Below are positions 33,965 to 42,159 of a stretch of 64,000 nt of DNA, one piece after another. The notes beneath the pieces are model-generated. The model saw only the letters and a list, made by a program, of their open reading frames with translations. It made no database searches and was not told the DNA's origin. This DNA is from Lysobacter arseniciresistens ZS79 (GTDB taxonomy: Bacteria > Pseudomonadota > Gammaproteobacteria > Xanthomonadales > Xanthomonadaceae). The translations under genes were made by a program, and so were the position numbers. Positions within the stretch are counted from its first letter, which is position 1, and every line of letters begins with the position of its first letter. The stretch is taken from positions 25,215-89,214 of the forward strand of contig NZ_AVPT01000011.1 of the NCBI RefSeq assembly GCF_000768335.1, read 5' to 3'.

Positions 33965-34548
33965 TCGAACTGATGCGCCACGGCGACACCGGCCAGCGCA
34001 GCTACCGCGGCCGGATCGACGATCCGCTGACCGACCTCGGCTGGGCGCAGCTGCGCGCCGCCGTCGCCGGGCGCGCCTGGGGACTGGTGGTGTCGTCGAG
34101 CCTGCAGCGCTGCGCCGCCTTCGCGCGCGAGCTGGCCGGGGCCCGCGGCGTGCCGCTGCAACTGGACCCGCGCCTGGTCGAATACCACTTCGGCGACTGG
34201 CAGGGCGTGCCGATCGAGCAGATCGACGCGACCGACGGCGCCGCGCTGGGCCGCTTCTGGGCCGACCCGGTCGCGCACCCGCCGCCGGGGGCCGAGACCT
34301 TCGCGCAGTTCCGCGAGCGGCTGTCGGCCGCGCTCGACGACGTGGCCGCGCAGGCGCAGGGCCGTCGCGTGCTGGTGGTCACCCATGGCGGCGCGATCCG
34401 GCTGCTGCGCTGCGTCGCCGAGCGCCGCGATTTCGGCGACATGGCCGGCATCGACGTGGCGCATGCCTCGCTGCATCCGCTGGCATGGCCGCCGCGGCAG
34501 GGCACGGCCGACGCGGGCGGCGCGCCGCAGCGTCGGGCGCTGGCGTGA
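33961..34548 (+). CDS. cobC: Alpha-ribazole phosphatase (histidine phosphatase family)
   Basis: The 195-residue protein has the phosphoglycerate-mutase-like core: [21 protein letters not shown] with the catalytic His in [22 protein letters not shown] and [11 protein letters not shown] with the second His. In a cob operon it is expected to remove the phosphate from alpha-ribazole phosphate or from adenosylcobalamin phosphate. The family includes many phosphatases, so substrate assignment relies on the operon. It overlaps cobS as GTGA. Confidence 0.9.
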   Translation: MIELMRHGDTGQRSYRGRIDDPLTDLGWAQLRAAVAGRAWGLVVSSSLQRCAAFARELAGARGVPLQLDPRLVEYHFGDWQGVPIEQIDATDGAALGRFWADPVAHPPPGAETFAQFRERLSAALDDVAAQAQGRRVLVVTHGGAIRLLRCVAERRDFGDMAGIDVAHASLHPLAWPPRQGTADAGGAPQRRALA

Positions 34549-35306
34549 TCGGCTCCGGGTTGCGCGGCCTGCTGGTCGCGGTCGGGTTCATGACCCGCAT
34601 CCCGGTGCCGCCGCGGGTGTTCGGCGACGCCCGCGCGCAGGCGTTGTCGCTGGCCTGGTACCCGGCGGTCGGCCTGCTGCTGGGGGCGGTGCTGCTGGCG
34701 CTGGCGTGGGTGCTGTCGGGGCTGTCGCCGCTGCTGCAGGGCGCGCTGCTGCTGCTGGCCTGGACCGGGCTGACCGGGGCGATGCACCTGGACGGGCTGG
34801 CCGACAGCGCCGACGCCTGGGTCGGCGGCATGGCCGGCGACGTCGACGCGCGCCGCGAGCGCACGCTGGCGATCATGAAGGACCCACGGTGCGGGCCGGT
34901 CGGCGTGGTCGTGCTGGGCCTGCTGCTGCTGCTCAAGTTCGCCGCGCTGGCGAGCCTGCCGGCGACGGCGTGGCCGGCACTGCTGCTGGCGCCGCTGCTG
35001 GCCCGGGCGGTGCTGGTGCCGGCGTTCACCCGCCTGCCGTACCTGCGCTGCGGCGGGCTTGGCGCGGCCCTGCCGGGGGCGCCGCGGGCCGCGTGCGTGC
35101 TGTCGCTGCTGGCGAGCGTGGCGGTGTGCGCGGCGGCCGGTTGGCGCGGCGTGCTTGCGATCGCGGTGGCGGCGCTGGTGTACGCCGGCTGGCGCCGGGC
35201 CTGCCTGCGCCGGCTGGGCGGGATCACCGGCGATACCGCCGGTGCCCTGATCGAACTGGTCGAGGCCGCCGTGCTGGTGGCGCTGGTGTCGGCCGCCGCG
35301 GTTTAG
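34545..35306 (+). CDS. cobS: Adenosylcobinamide-GDP ribazoletransferase
   Basis: The 253-residue integral membrane protein (CobS/CobV) joins adenosylcobinamide-GDP and alpha-ribazole to complete cobalamin. It shows FMTRIPVPP, MHLDGLADSADAW with the acidic metal ligands, RTLAIMKDPRCGPVGVV and GDTAGALIELVEAAVLV, with about six membrane helices. The GTG start at 34545 overlaps cobC. It is the last gene of the operon and its stop overlaps the convergent ybaL stop by two bases, leaving no room for a dedicated terminator. Confidence 0.94.
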   Translation: MIGSGLRGLLVAVGFMTRIPVPPRVFGDARAQALSLAWYPAVGLLLGAVLLALAWVLSGLSPLLQGALLLLAWTGLTGAMHLDGLADSADAWVGGMAGDVDARRERTLAIMKDPRCGPVGVVVLGLLLLLKFAALASLPATAWPALLLAPLLARAVLVPAFTRLPYLRCGGLGAALPGAPRAACVLSLLASVAVCAAAGWRGVLAIAVAALVYAGWRRACLRRLGGITGDTAGALIELVEAAVLVALVSAAAV

Positions 35307-36988
35307 GCGACGGCCGGTGGCAGGTGGTGGTCGCCGCGGTAGGGCGGGGTCGCCATCACCATCTCGGCGAGGCTGTGGGCGAGCTCGCGTTCGGCCATCA
35401 CCGCGGCGTCGGCGCCGTGCTCGAGCAGGTGGCGCAGCTCGGCGTCGGAGTGCGCGCGGGCGACGATGGTCAGCGCCGGGTTGATCTCGCGCAGCCGGGC
35501 GATGATTTCGCCGGCCTCCAGCGTGTTGGGGATCGCCAGCATGGCGGTGTGCGCGGTTTCCGGCCGGGCCTCGGCCAGCACCCGCTCGTTGACCGCGTTG
35601 CCGCGGATCGCCGGCACCCCGGCGGCGCGGGCACGCTCGATGATGTGGTCCTCGCCGTCGACCACCACCAGCGGTACGCCGCGCTCGGTCAGCAGCCGGC
35701 CCAGCTCGCTGCCCACGCGGCCGAAGCCGACCAGGATCACGTGGTCGCGCAGGTCCTCGGGCACCGGCGGCTCGACCGTGTACTGCACCGGATCGGGCGC
35801 GGCCTGTCGCTTCTCGCGCGCGTCCAGCCAGGCGAACAGCAGCGGATTGGTGATGATCGACAGCAGCGCGCCGGCCAGCACCAGGTCCTGGCCTTCCTGC
35901 GGCAGCAACCCCAGCGCCAGGCCGAGGCCGGCGATGATGAAGGAGAACTCGCCGATCTGCGCCAGGCTGGTCGAGATCAGCGCCGCCGTGCCGTGCGGCT
36001 TGCCGAATACGCGCACGATCCCGTACGCCGCCACCGACTTGCCGACCACGATGATCAGGTAGGTCGCCAGCACCTCGCTCGGGTGCTCGATCAGGATCAT
36101 CGGGTCGAACAGCATGCCGACCGAGACGAAGAACAGCACCGCGAACGCGTCGCGCAGCGGCAGCGTCTCGTTGGCCGCCTGGTGGCTGAACTCCGACTCG
36201 TTGAGCAGCATGCCGGCGAAGAACGCGCCCAGCGCGAACGACACGTCGAACAGCGCCGCCGAGCCGAACGCCACGCCCAGCGCGATCGCCAGCACGCACA
36301 GGGTGAACAGCTCGCGCGAGCCGGAGCCGGCGACGCGCTCGAGGATCCACGGGATCACCCGGCGCCCGACGATCAGCATCACCGCCATGAACGCGCCGAC
36401 CTTGAGGAAGGTGGTGAACAGCGCCCCCGCGATCGACGGGCTGTCCTCGCCGCCGGCGCCCTGCAGTATCTCGGCCATCGCCGGCATCAGCACCAGCGCC
36501 AGCACGCAGGCCAGGTCCTCGACGATCAGCCAGCCGACCGCGATATGGCCCCGGCGGGTGTCGACCAGCCGCCGGTCCTCCAGCGCCCGCAGCAGCACCA
36601 CGGTGCTGGCGCACGACAGCGACAGGCCGAACACGATGCCGGCCGCGTGCGACCACCCCAGCCACCGCGCCAGGCCCCAGCCCAGCAGCGTCGCCACCGC
36701 GATCTGGGCGACGGCGCCGGGCAGGGCGATCGCCCGGACCGCCATCAGGTCGCGCCAGGAAAAATGCAGCCCGACCCCGAACATCAACAGGATCACGCCG
36801 ATCTCGGCCAGCTGCGGGGCCAGCTCCATGTCGCCGACGAAGCCCGGCGTGAACGGGCCGGCGACGATGCCGGCGACCAGGTAGCCGACCAGCGGCGACA
36901 GCCGCAGGCGTTGCGCGAGCGCGCCGAACACGAACGCCAGCACGAAACTGGCGACCAGGATGGTGATCAGGGAGGTTTCGTGCGGCAT
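35303..36988 (-). CDS. ybaL: YbaL-type cation:proton antiporter with RCK/TrkA-N domain
   Basis: The 561-residue protein joins a CPA2/KefB-like membrane domain (about 12 segments; GVILLMFGVGLHFSW, FGLSLSCASTVVLLRALED, SFALGAFFAGMLLNESEF) to a C-terminal TrkA-N nucleotide-binding domain with HVILVGFGRVGSELGRLL. YbaL in E. coli is a putative K+/H+ antiporter. The length matches it closely. The start at 36988 gives MPHETSLITILVASFVLAF. The RCK domain suggests gating by NAD(H) or another nucleotide. The gene converges with cobS. Confidence 0.92.
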   Translation of the reverse strand: MPHETSLITILVASFVLAFVFGALAQRLRLSPLVGYLVAGIVAGPFTPGFVGDMELAPQLAEIGVILLMFGVGLHFSWRDLMAVRAIALPGAVAQIAVATLLGWGLARWLGWSHAAGIVFGLSLSCASTVVLLRALEDRRLVDTRRGHIAVGWLIVEDLACVLALVLMPAMAEILQGAGGEDSPSIAGALFTTFLKVGAFMAVMLIVGRRVIPWILERVAGSGSRELFTLCVLAIALGVAFGSAALFDVSFALGAFFAGMLLNESEFSHQAANETLPLRDAFAVLFFVSVGMLFDPMILIEHPSEVLATYLIIVVGKSVAAYGIVRVFGKPHGTAALISTSLAQIGEFSFIIAGLGLALGLLPQEGQDLVLAGALLSIITNPLLFAWLDAREKRQAAPDPVQYTVEPPVPEDLRDHVILVGFGRVGSELGRLLTERGVPLVVVDGEDHIIERARAAGVPAIRGNAVNERVLAEARPETAHTAMLAIPNTLEAGEIIARLREINPALTIVARAHSDAELRHLLEHGADAAVMAERELAHSLAEMVMATPPYRGDHHLPPAVA

Positions 36989-37085
36989 CGGGGTTCCGTC
37001 GGTCAGCGTTCCAGAATGTGGGGCGAGGTGGGCCGATGCAAGCCGGAACGCCTGTGGTGCAGGCTCCCACACGTACAATGACGGC

Positions 37086-38966
37086 ATGATTGCCTTCCGG
37101 GATTTCGCCCTCCGCCGCGGCGAGCGGCTGCTGCTGTCCGACGTCAACCTGGTCCTGCAGACCGGCTGGCGGGTGGGCGTGATCGGCCGCAACGGCACCG
37201 GCAAGTCGTCGCTGTTCGCCGCCCTCCAAGGCCGGCTGGAGGCCGACCGCGGCGACATCGACCTGTCCGGCAAGGTCCGGGTGGCCTCGGTCGCGCAGGA
37301 AACCCCGTCGCTGCCGGACCCGGCGATCGACTTCGTGCTGTCCGGCGACGCCGCCGTCCACGCCGCGATCCAGGCCGAGGCCAACGCCTTCGCCAACGAG
37401 GACTGGGAGGCTGTCGCCGAGGCCCACCAGCGGCTGGAGGAGCTCAACGGCTACGACGCCAGCGCCCGTGCCGGCAAGCTGCTGCACGGCCTCGGCTTCG
37501 CCCCGGATACCCACCAGCAGCCGGTCAGCACCTTCTCCGGTGGCTGGCGGGTGCGGCTGAACCTGGCCCGTGCGCTGATGACGCCGTCGGACCTGCTGCT
37601 GCTGGACGAGCCGACCAACCACCTCGACCTCGACGCCGTGCTGTGGCTGGAGCAGTGGTTGCTGCGCTACCCCGGCACCCTGCTGCTGATCAGCCACGAC
37701 CGCGAGTTCCTCGACGAGGTCACCACCAACACCCTGCACCTGCACGACGGCAAGGCGAAGCTCTACAGCGGCAACTACACCGCGTTCGAGCGCCAGCGCG
37801 CCGAGCACCTGCGCCTGCAGCAGATCGCCCACGAGAAGGAGCAGGCCGAGCGCGCCCACCTGCAGAGCTTCATCGACCGCTTCAAGGCCAAGGCCAGCAA
37901 GGCCAAGCAGGCGCAGTCGCGGATGAAGCGGCTGGCCAAGTTGGCCGGCACCGAAGCGGTGCGGGTGGAGCGCGCGCTGCGGATTGAACTGCCGGCGCCG
38001 GCGAAGCTGCCGCACGCGCTGCTGCGGCTGGAGCACGCCGACTGCGGCTACGGCGACGTCCGGATCCTCGAAGACGTCAGCCTGATCCTCGAGGCCGGCG
38101 ACCGCATCGCGCTGCTCGGGCCCAACGGCGCCGGCAAGTCGACCCTGGTGAAGTCGCTGGTCGGCGAACTGCCGCTGCTGGCCGGCGAGCGCGGCGGCCA
38201 CCCGGACCTGCGGATCGGCTACTTCGCCCAGCACACGGTCGAGTCGCTGCGCGCCGGCGCCAGCCCGGTCGACCACCTGGCCGACATCGCCCCGGGCGTG
38301 GCGACCCAGCAGCTGCGCGATTTCCTCGGCAAGTGGAACTTCCCCGGCGACCGTGCGTTCGAGTCGGTCGACGTGTTCTCCGGCGGCGAGCGCGCCCGCC
38401 TGGCGCTGGCGCTGATCGCATGGCGCCAGCCCAACGTGCTGCTGCTGGACGAGCCGACCAACCACCTCGACCTCGACATGCGCGAGGCGCTGGCCGAGGC
38501 GCTGGGCGAGTTCGACGGCGCGATCGTGCTGGTCAGCCACGACCGCCACCTGATCGGCCTGGTCTGCGACAGCTTCTGGCGGGTCGCCGACGGCGTCGCC
38601 CAGCCGTTCGACGGCGACCTCGACGAGTACGCCAGCTGGCTGCGCGCGCGTGACAGTTCCGGCGACGGCAAGGGCCGCTCGAAGGCGCCGCCGACGCCGG
38701 TACAGGCGCCCGACACCGCGGTGCCGGCCGCGCCGCGCAAGAGCAAGGGCAAGGGCAACCCGCACAAGCTGGCGAAGGCCGAGGCGCGGGTGGCCGATCT
38801 GGAGGCGCAGCTGGCGGCGGTCGAGGCCGAACTGGCCGATCCCGCGGTCTACGCCGACGCCGGTGCGCGCGGCACCGAGCTGGGCAGGCGGCAGGCGGAG
38901 CTGCGCGGGCAGCTGGAGCAGGCCGAGGCCGAGCTGCTGGCGCTGTACGAGGCGGACGCGGCCTGA
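37086..38966 (+). CDS. yheS: ABC-F family ATPase (YheS-like)
   Basis: This 626-residue protein has two ABC ATPase domains and no membrane segments. Walker A motifs are GRNGTGKSS and GPNGAGKST; signatures are STFSGGWRVRLNLARAL and DVFSGGERARLALALIA; both have LLLDEPTNHLDLD. The linker between them is KAK-rich (FKAKASKAKQAQSRMKRL), typical of ABC-F translation factors that bind the ribosomal E site. The C-terminal end is a charged coiled coil. A possible TACAAT -10 element lies at 37074-37079. YheS matches best by length and by the C-terminal extension. Confidence 0.93.
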   Translation: MIAFRDFALRRGERLLLSDVNLVLQTGWRVGVIGRNGTGKSSLFAALQGRLEADRGDIDLSGKVRVASVAQETPSLPDPAIDFVLSGDAAVHAAIQAEANAFANEDWEAVAEAHQRLEELNGYDASARAGKLLHGLGFAPDTHQQPVSTFSGGWRVRLNLARALMTPSDLLLLDEPTNHLDLDAVLWLEQWLLRYPGTLLLISHDREFLDEVTTNTLHLHDGKAKLYSGNYTAFERQRAEHLRLQQIAHEKEQAERAHLQSFIDRFKAKASKAKQAQSRMKRLAKLAGTEAVRVERALRIELPAPAKLPHALLRLEHADCGYGDVRILEDVSLILEAGDRIALLGPNGAGKSTLVKSLVGELPLLAGERGGHPDLRIGYFAQHTVESLRAGASPVDHLADIAPGVATQQLRDFLGKWNFPGDRAFESVDVFSGGERARLALALIAWRQPNVLLLDEPTNHLDLDMREALAEALGEFDGAIVLVSHDRHLIGLVCDSFWRVADGVAQPFDGDLDEYASWLRARDSSGDGKGRSKAPPTPVQAPDTAVPAAPRKSKGKGNPHKLAKAEARVADLEAQLAAVEAELADPAVYADAGARGTELGRRQAELRGQLEQAEAELLALYEADAA

Positions 38967-38987
38967 GGGCGCGAAGAGCCACTTCGT

Positions 38988-39062
38988 TGCAGGAGCGATG
39001 TGGGTCGCTACCGGTACATCGCCCCGATTCCCGCCGCGGTCGCGACTCACGTCGCTCCTACA
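38988..39062. repeat. Inverted pair of REP-like elements, copy 1
   Basis: Two 26-base units face each other at 38988-39013 and 39037-39062, separated by 23 bases. The left unit contains AGGAGCGATGTGGGTCGC and the right one, read on the minus strand, contains AGGAGCGACGTGAGTCGC; 22 of 26 bases agree. The pair fills the gap between yheS and the SIMPL gene. A second pair occurs at 58411-58559. Such paired palindromic units are typical of REP/BIME elements scattered by RAYT transposases; no RAYT gene is in the window. Confidence 0.75.
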
Positions 39063-39081
39063 TCGGCGTTTGCCCGCGGGC

Positions 39082-39798
39082 TCAATCCCGCAGGAAATAC
39101 TCCACCGTCGTCACCACCCGCACGCGCTTGACCTGCGGGCTGCTCTGGTCGCGATCGGTGATGCTGACCACGCCCTGGTTGGCGCTGCGGATGCCGCCCA
39201 GGCGCGAGTCGGAGTCCTTGGCGAACTGCACCGCCGAGTCGCGCGCGGCGGCGGTGGCCTCGGCGATCAGCGCCGGCTTGATGTCGTTGAGCCTGGTGTA
39301 GTCGAACTCCGGCGCGCTGCCCTCGCCGATCATCACGCCCTGCGCGACCAGCTCGCCGCTGCGGCGCAGCACCTCCAGCGCCTTGGGCACGTCGTCGGTG
39401 CGCAGGCTGACGGTGGTCGCGTAGCGGTAGCGCTCGGCCGGGCGGTTGTCGCCGTAGGCCCAGGCCCAGCGGTCTTCCAGCCGCGGCGGCGAGACCACGA
39501 TGTCGGCCGGGTCGAAGCCGGCGTCGGTGAAGAAGCGGCGGATCACCGCGGTGTTGGCTTCCAGCGCGCGCTGCACCTGGGCCAGGTCGTTGCCGCCGAC
39601 CGAATGCGGCAACGGCCAGACCACCCGGTCGGCCTCGACGATCCGCTCGGCCGAGCCCTTGACGGTGACGAAGCGGTCGGCGGTGCGCAGGTGCTTCATG
39701 CCGCCGGCGGCGAACCAGCCGGCGAGCACCAGCCCGAGCGCCAGCAGCGCGGCGGCGAGGAGCATGGCAAGGCTGCGGGAAGGGCTGAAAGCGGACAT
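39082..39798 (-). CDS. SIMPL-domain (DUF541) envelope protein
   Basis: The 238-residue protein has a signal anchor (residues about 11-31) and a SIMPL/DUF541 domain with FVTVKGSAERIVEADRVVWPL, TLNDIK-type repeat sequences (EFDYTRLNDIKPALIAEATAAARDSA is the recognisable block, positions about 160-185) and VVTTVEYFLRD at the end. DUF541 proteins such as YggE are periplasmic and have been linked to oxidative stress; molecular function is not established. It lies between the REP pair and the divergent antiporter. Confidence 0.85.
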   Translation of the reverse strand: MSAFSPSRSLAMLLAAALLALGLVLAGWFAAGGMKHLRTADRFVTVKGSAERIVEADRVVWPLPHSVGGNDLAQVQRALEANTAVIRRFFTDAGFDPADIVVSPPRLEDRWAWAYGDNRPAERYRYATTVSLRTDDVPKALEVLRRSGELVAQGVMIGEGSAPEFDYTRLNDIKPALIAEATAAARDSAVQFAKDSDSRLGGIRSANQGVVSITDRDQSSPQVKRVRVVTTVEYFLRD

Positions 39799-39954
39799 GG
39801 ACGGTCTCGTGGGGGATCTGCCGCCAGCCTAGCGCGGCGCGGCTGAAGAATCGCGTGTCGTCGTGCCGCCATGTTCCGGCCGCGGGGTGACGCCGCGCTT
39901 GCCCGGATTCGACGTTTGCGTCGACCATGCGCCGGTTCCCCAACGGCGCGACCG

Positions 39955-41175
39955 ATGAGCAAAGAACTGATCTACCTGCTGCTGATCTTCGGCCTGCTGG
40001 TCATCCCGCGCGCGCTGCAGCGCTTCAAGCTGCCCGCGCCGATCACCTGCCTGCTGTTCGGCATCGGCGCGATGCTGGCGTTCGGCGAGCGCACCCACGA
40101 CCCGGTGATCGTGCTGCTGTCGACGCTGGGCATCTCCTCGCTGTTCCTGTTCGCCGGGCTCGAAGTCGACCTGCGCGCCCTGCGCAAGCAGCTCGGCCCG
40201 CTGCTCGCGCACCTGGTGGTGCGCGCGGCGTCGCTGGTCGGGGTCGGCTGGCTGGCGTGGCGCTACCTCGGGCTGGACTGGCAGGCCGCAGCGCTGGTCG
40301 CGCTGGCGCTGCTGACGCCGTCGACCGGTTTCATCCTCGACACCCTCGAGCGGCTCGGATTGGACGAGGAGGAGCGCTTCTGGGTGACCAGCAAGGCGAT
40401 CGCCGGTGAGCTGATGGCGCTGGCGGCGCTGTTCGTGGTGCTGCAGGCCGGCGACCTGACCCAGCTCGGCATCTCCTCGCTGGCGATGACGGCGATGATC
40501 GTCGGCCTGCCGCTGCTGTTCGTCGCGCTCGGCCGCTGGGTTGTGCCGCATGCGCCGGGCTCGGAGTTCTCGCTGCTGGTGATGGTCGGCATGGTCGCCG
40601 CGTTCATCACCTACAAGCTCGGCGTGTACTACCTGGTCGGCGCGTTCGTGGCCGGGCTGGTCGCGCGGATGCTGCGGCTGCGGATGCCGCGGCTGGCATC
40701 GGACGACAACATGCACGCGCTGCGGCTGTTCGCGACGTTCTTCGTGCCGTTCTACTTCTTCCACGCCGGCACCGAGGTTTCGCGCGACGCGCTGAGCTGG
40801 GAGGCGCTCGGGCTCGGCATCGTGCTGACGATGGTGCTGGTGCCACTGCGGATCGGCGTGGTCTGGGTGCAGCGGCGGCTGATGTTCGGCGAGAAGCGCT
40901 TCAGCAGCATGAAGGTGGCGGTGGCGCTGTCGCCGACGCTGGTGTTCACCCTGGTGCTGGCCAACATCCTCTACGTGCGCTTCGACCTGCCGGCTGTGCT
41001 GTTCGGCGCGCTGATCCTGTACACCGTGCTCAACACGCTGCTGCCGTCGCTGGTGCTGCGTTCGCCGTTCGATGTCGACCCGCTGGCCGACCAGCCGCCG
41101 CGGGCGCACCCCGAGGACCGCATGCGCAACGATGGCGCCACCACGGCCGCGGCGGAGTCCAACGTGGTCCGCTGA
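39955..41175 (+). CDS. CPA-family cation:proton antiporter
   Basis: This 406-residue protein is a membrane antiporter with about 12 hydrophobic segments: LLLIFGLLVIPRALQRFKLP, GISSLFLFAGLEVDLRAL, LLTPSTGFILDTLERLGL and FYFFHAGTEVSRDAL. It is a Na+ or K+/H+ exchanger of the CPA2 type and lacks the C-terminal RCK domain found in ybaL. The cation cannot be read from sequence. The start at 39955 gives MSKELIYLLLIFGLLV; the upstream frame is Arg-rich and opposite the next gene's 5' end. It is convergent with the PhzF gene. Confidence 0.88.
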   Translation: MSKELIYLLLIFGLLVIPRALQRFKLPAPITCLLFGIGAMLAFGERTHDPVIVLLSTLGISSLFLFAGLEVDLRALRKQLGPLLAHLVVRAASLVGVGWLAWRYLGLDWQAAALVALALLTPSTGFILDTLERLGLDEEERFWVTSKAIAGELMALAALFVVLQAGDLTQLGISSLAMTAMIVGLPLLFVALGRWVVPHAPGSEFSLLVMVGMVAAFITYKLGVYYLVGAFVAGLVARMLRLRMPRLASDDNMHALRLFATFFVPFYFFHAGTEVSRDALSWEALGLGIVLTMVLVPLRIGVVWVQRRLMFGEKRFSSMKVAVALSPTLVFTLVLANILYVRFDLPAVLFGALILYTVLNTLLPSLVLRSPFDVDPLADQPPRAHPEDRMRNDGATTAAAESNVVR

Positions 41176-41190
41176 GCGGCGGGCCGCCGG

Positions 41191-42105
41191 TCAGGCGCGG
41201 TCGGGCAGCAACTGGGTGACGTGCGAGCCGAGCACGGCGTGGCCGATGATCGCCACGTCGACCGGGTCGCCGCCGCGCACCCGCACTTCCACGTCGACGA
41301 AGCCGCCGCGGCCGGTTGCCGCCTGCTGGCGCACGCGGAACCGCACCGGCCCGTTGCCGGCGCGCAGCAGGCCGTGGCGCACCAGGTACGCGCCCAGCGG
41401 ACCGCTGGCATTGCCGGTCACCGGGTCCTCGTCGATGCCGATCGCCGGCGCGAACATGCGGCCGTGGCACAGCGCGTCGTCGTCGGCCTCGGTATCGAGG
41501 GTGAACACGTAGTAGCCGTTGCTGCCCACCACCGGGCTCAGCCGCGAGAGGTGGGCGAGGTCGGGCTGCAGCTCGACCAGCCGCGCGCGCCGGTCCAGCC
41601 CGACCAGCAGCTTGCCGTGGCCGGTGCCGACGAACTGCAGCGGGCAGCGGAAATCGAGGTCGCCGGGGGCGATGCCGAGCGCGGACATGACCTCGCGCAC
41701 CAGTTCGGGGGCGAGTGGCGCGTGGAACACCGGCGCGCCCTGTTCGACCCGCACCACGAAGTCGCCCAGTTGCGGCGTCACCTCGATCCATTGCACGCCG
41801 GCGCCGGTCAGCTGCCGGGTGCGGCCGGTGCGCCCGCTCTCCAGCGCCAGCGCGTAGTGCGCGCCGACGGTGGCGTGGCCGCAGACCGGCACCTCGGTGG
41901 TCGGGGTGAAGAAGCGCAGCCGCAGGTCGTGGTCGTCGCCGCTGGCGCGCAGCACGAACGCGGTCTCGGAGAACCCCAGTTCGTGCGCGATCGCCTGCAT
42001 GCGGGCGTCGTCGAGGCCGTCGGCATGGGTGACCACCCCGGCCGGGTTGCCGCGCCCGGGCTCGGTGGTGAAGGCGTCGATGCGGTAGATGCGCGGTTCG
42101 TCCAT
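41191..42105 (-). CDS. PhzF-family isomerase-like protein
   Basis: The 304-residue protein belongs to the PhzF/DUF-like diaminopimelate-epimerase fold family. It begins MDEPRIYRIDAFTTEPGRGN, then AGVVTHADGLDD, HELGFSETAFVLRA with the conserved Glu, VCGHATVGAHYALA and GEDPV-like GIDEDPVTGNASGPLGAYL. PhzF itself isomerises a phenazine precursor, but single genes outside phz clusters are usually of unknown substrate. No phenazine genes are nearby, so a role in phenazine synthesis is not supported. Confidence 0.9.
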   Translation of the reverse strand: MDEPRIYRIDAFTTEPGRGNPAGVVTHADGLDDARMQAIAHELGFSETAFVLRASGDDHDLRLRFFTPTTEVPVCGHATVGAHYALALESGRTGRTRQLTGAGVQWIEVTPQLGDFVVRVEQGAPVFHAPLAPELVREVMSALGIAPGDLDFRCPLQFVGTGHGKLLVGLDRRARLVELQPDLAHLSRLSPVVGSNGYYVFTLDTEADDDALCHGRMFAPAIGIDEDPVTGNASGPLGAYLVRHGLLRAGNGPVRFRVRQQAATGRGGFVDVEVRVRGGDPVDVAIIGHAVLGSHVTQLLPDRA

Positions 42106-42159
42106 GGCGGCATTGCAGCAAAGCGGCCGGTGAGGAGGGGTGAACGCGTGCCGGCGGTG

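Noticed and set aside
37020..37080. GC-rich inverted motif GCCTGTGGTGCAGGC and TCCCACAC before yheS
   Set aside because: It resembles the beginning of REP units but matches the two REP pairs at too few positions to be called a third copy.
34002..39050. Minus-strand open frame of 1682 codons across cobC, cobS, ybaL and yheS
   Set aside because: It is antisense or out of frame to four well-recognised proteins and has shadow-like composition.
41191..42105. PhzF as evidence of phenazine biosynthesis
   Set aside because: No other phz genes are present; the family is widespread with unknown substrates.
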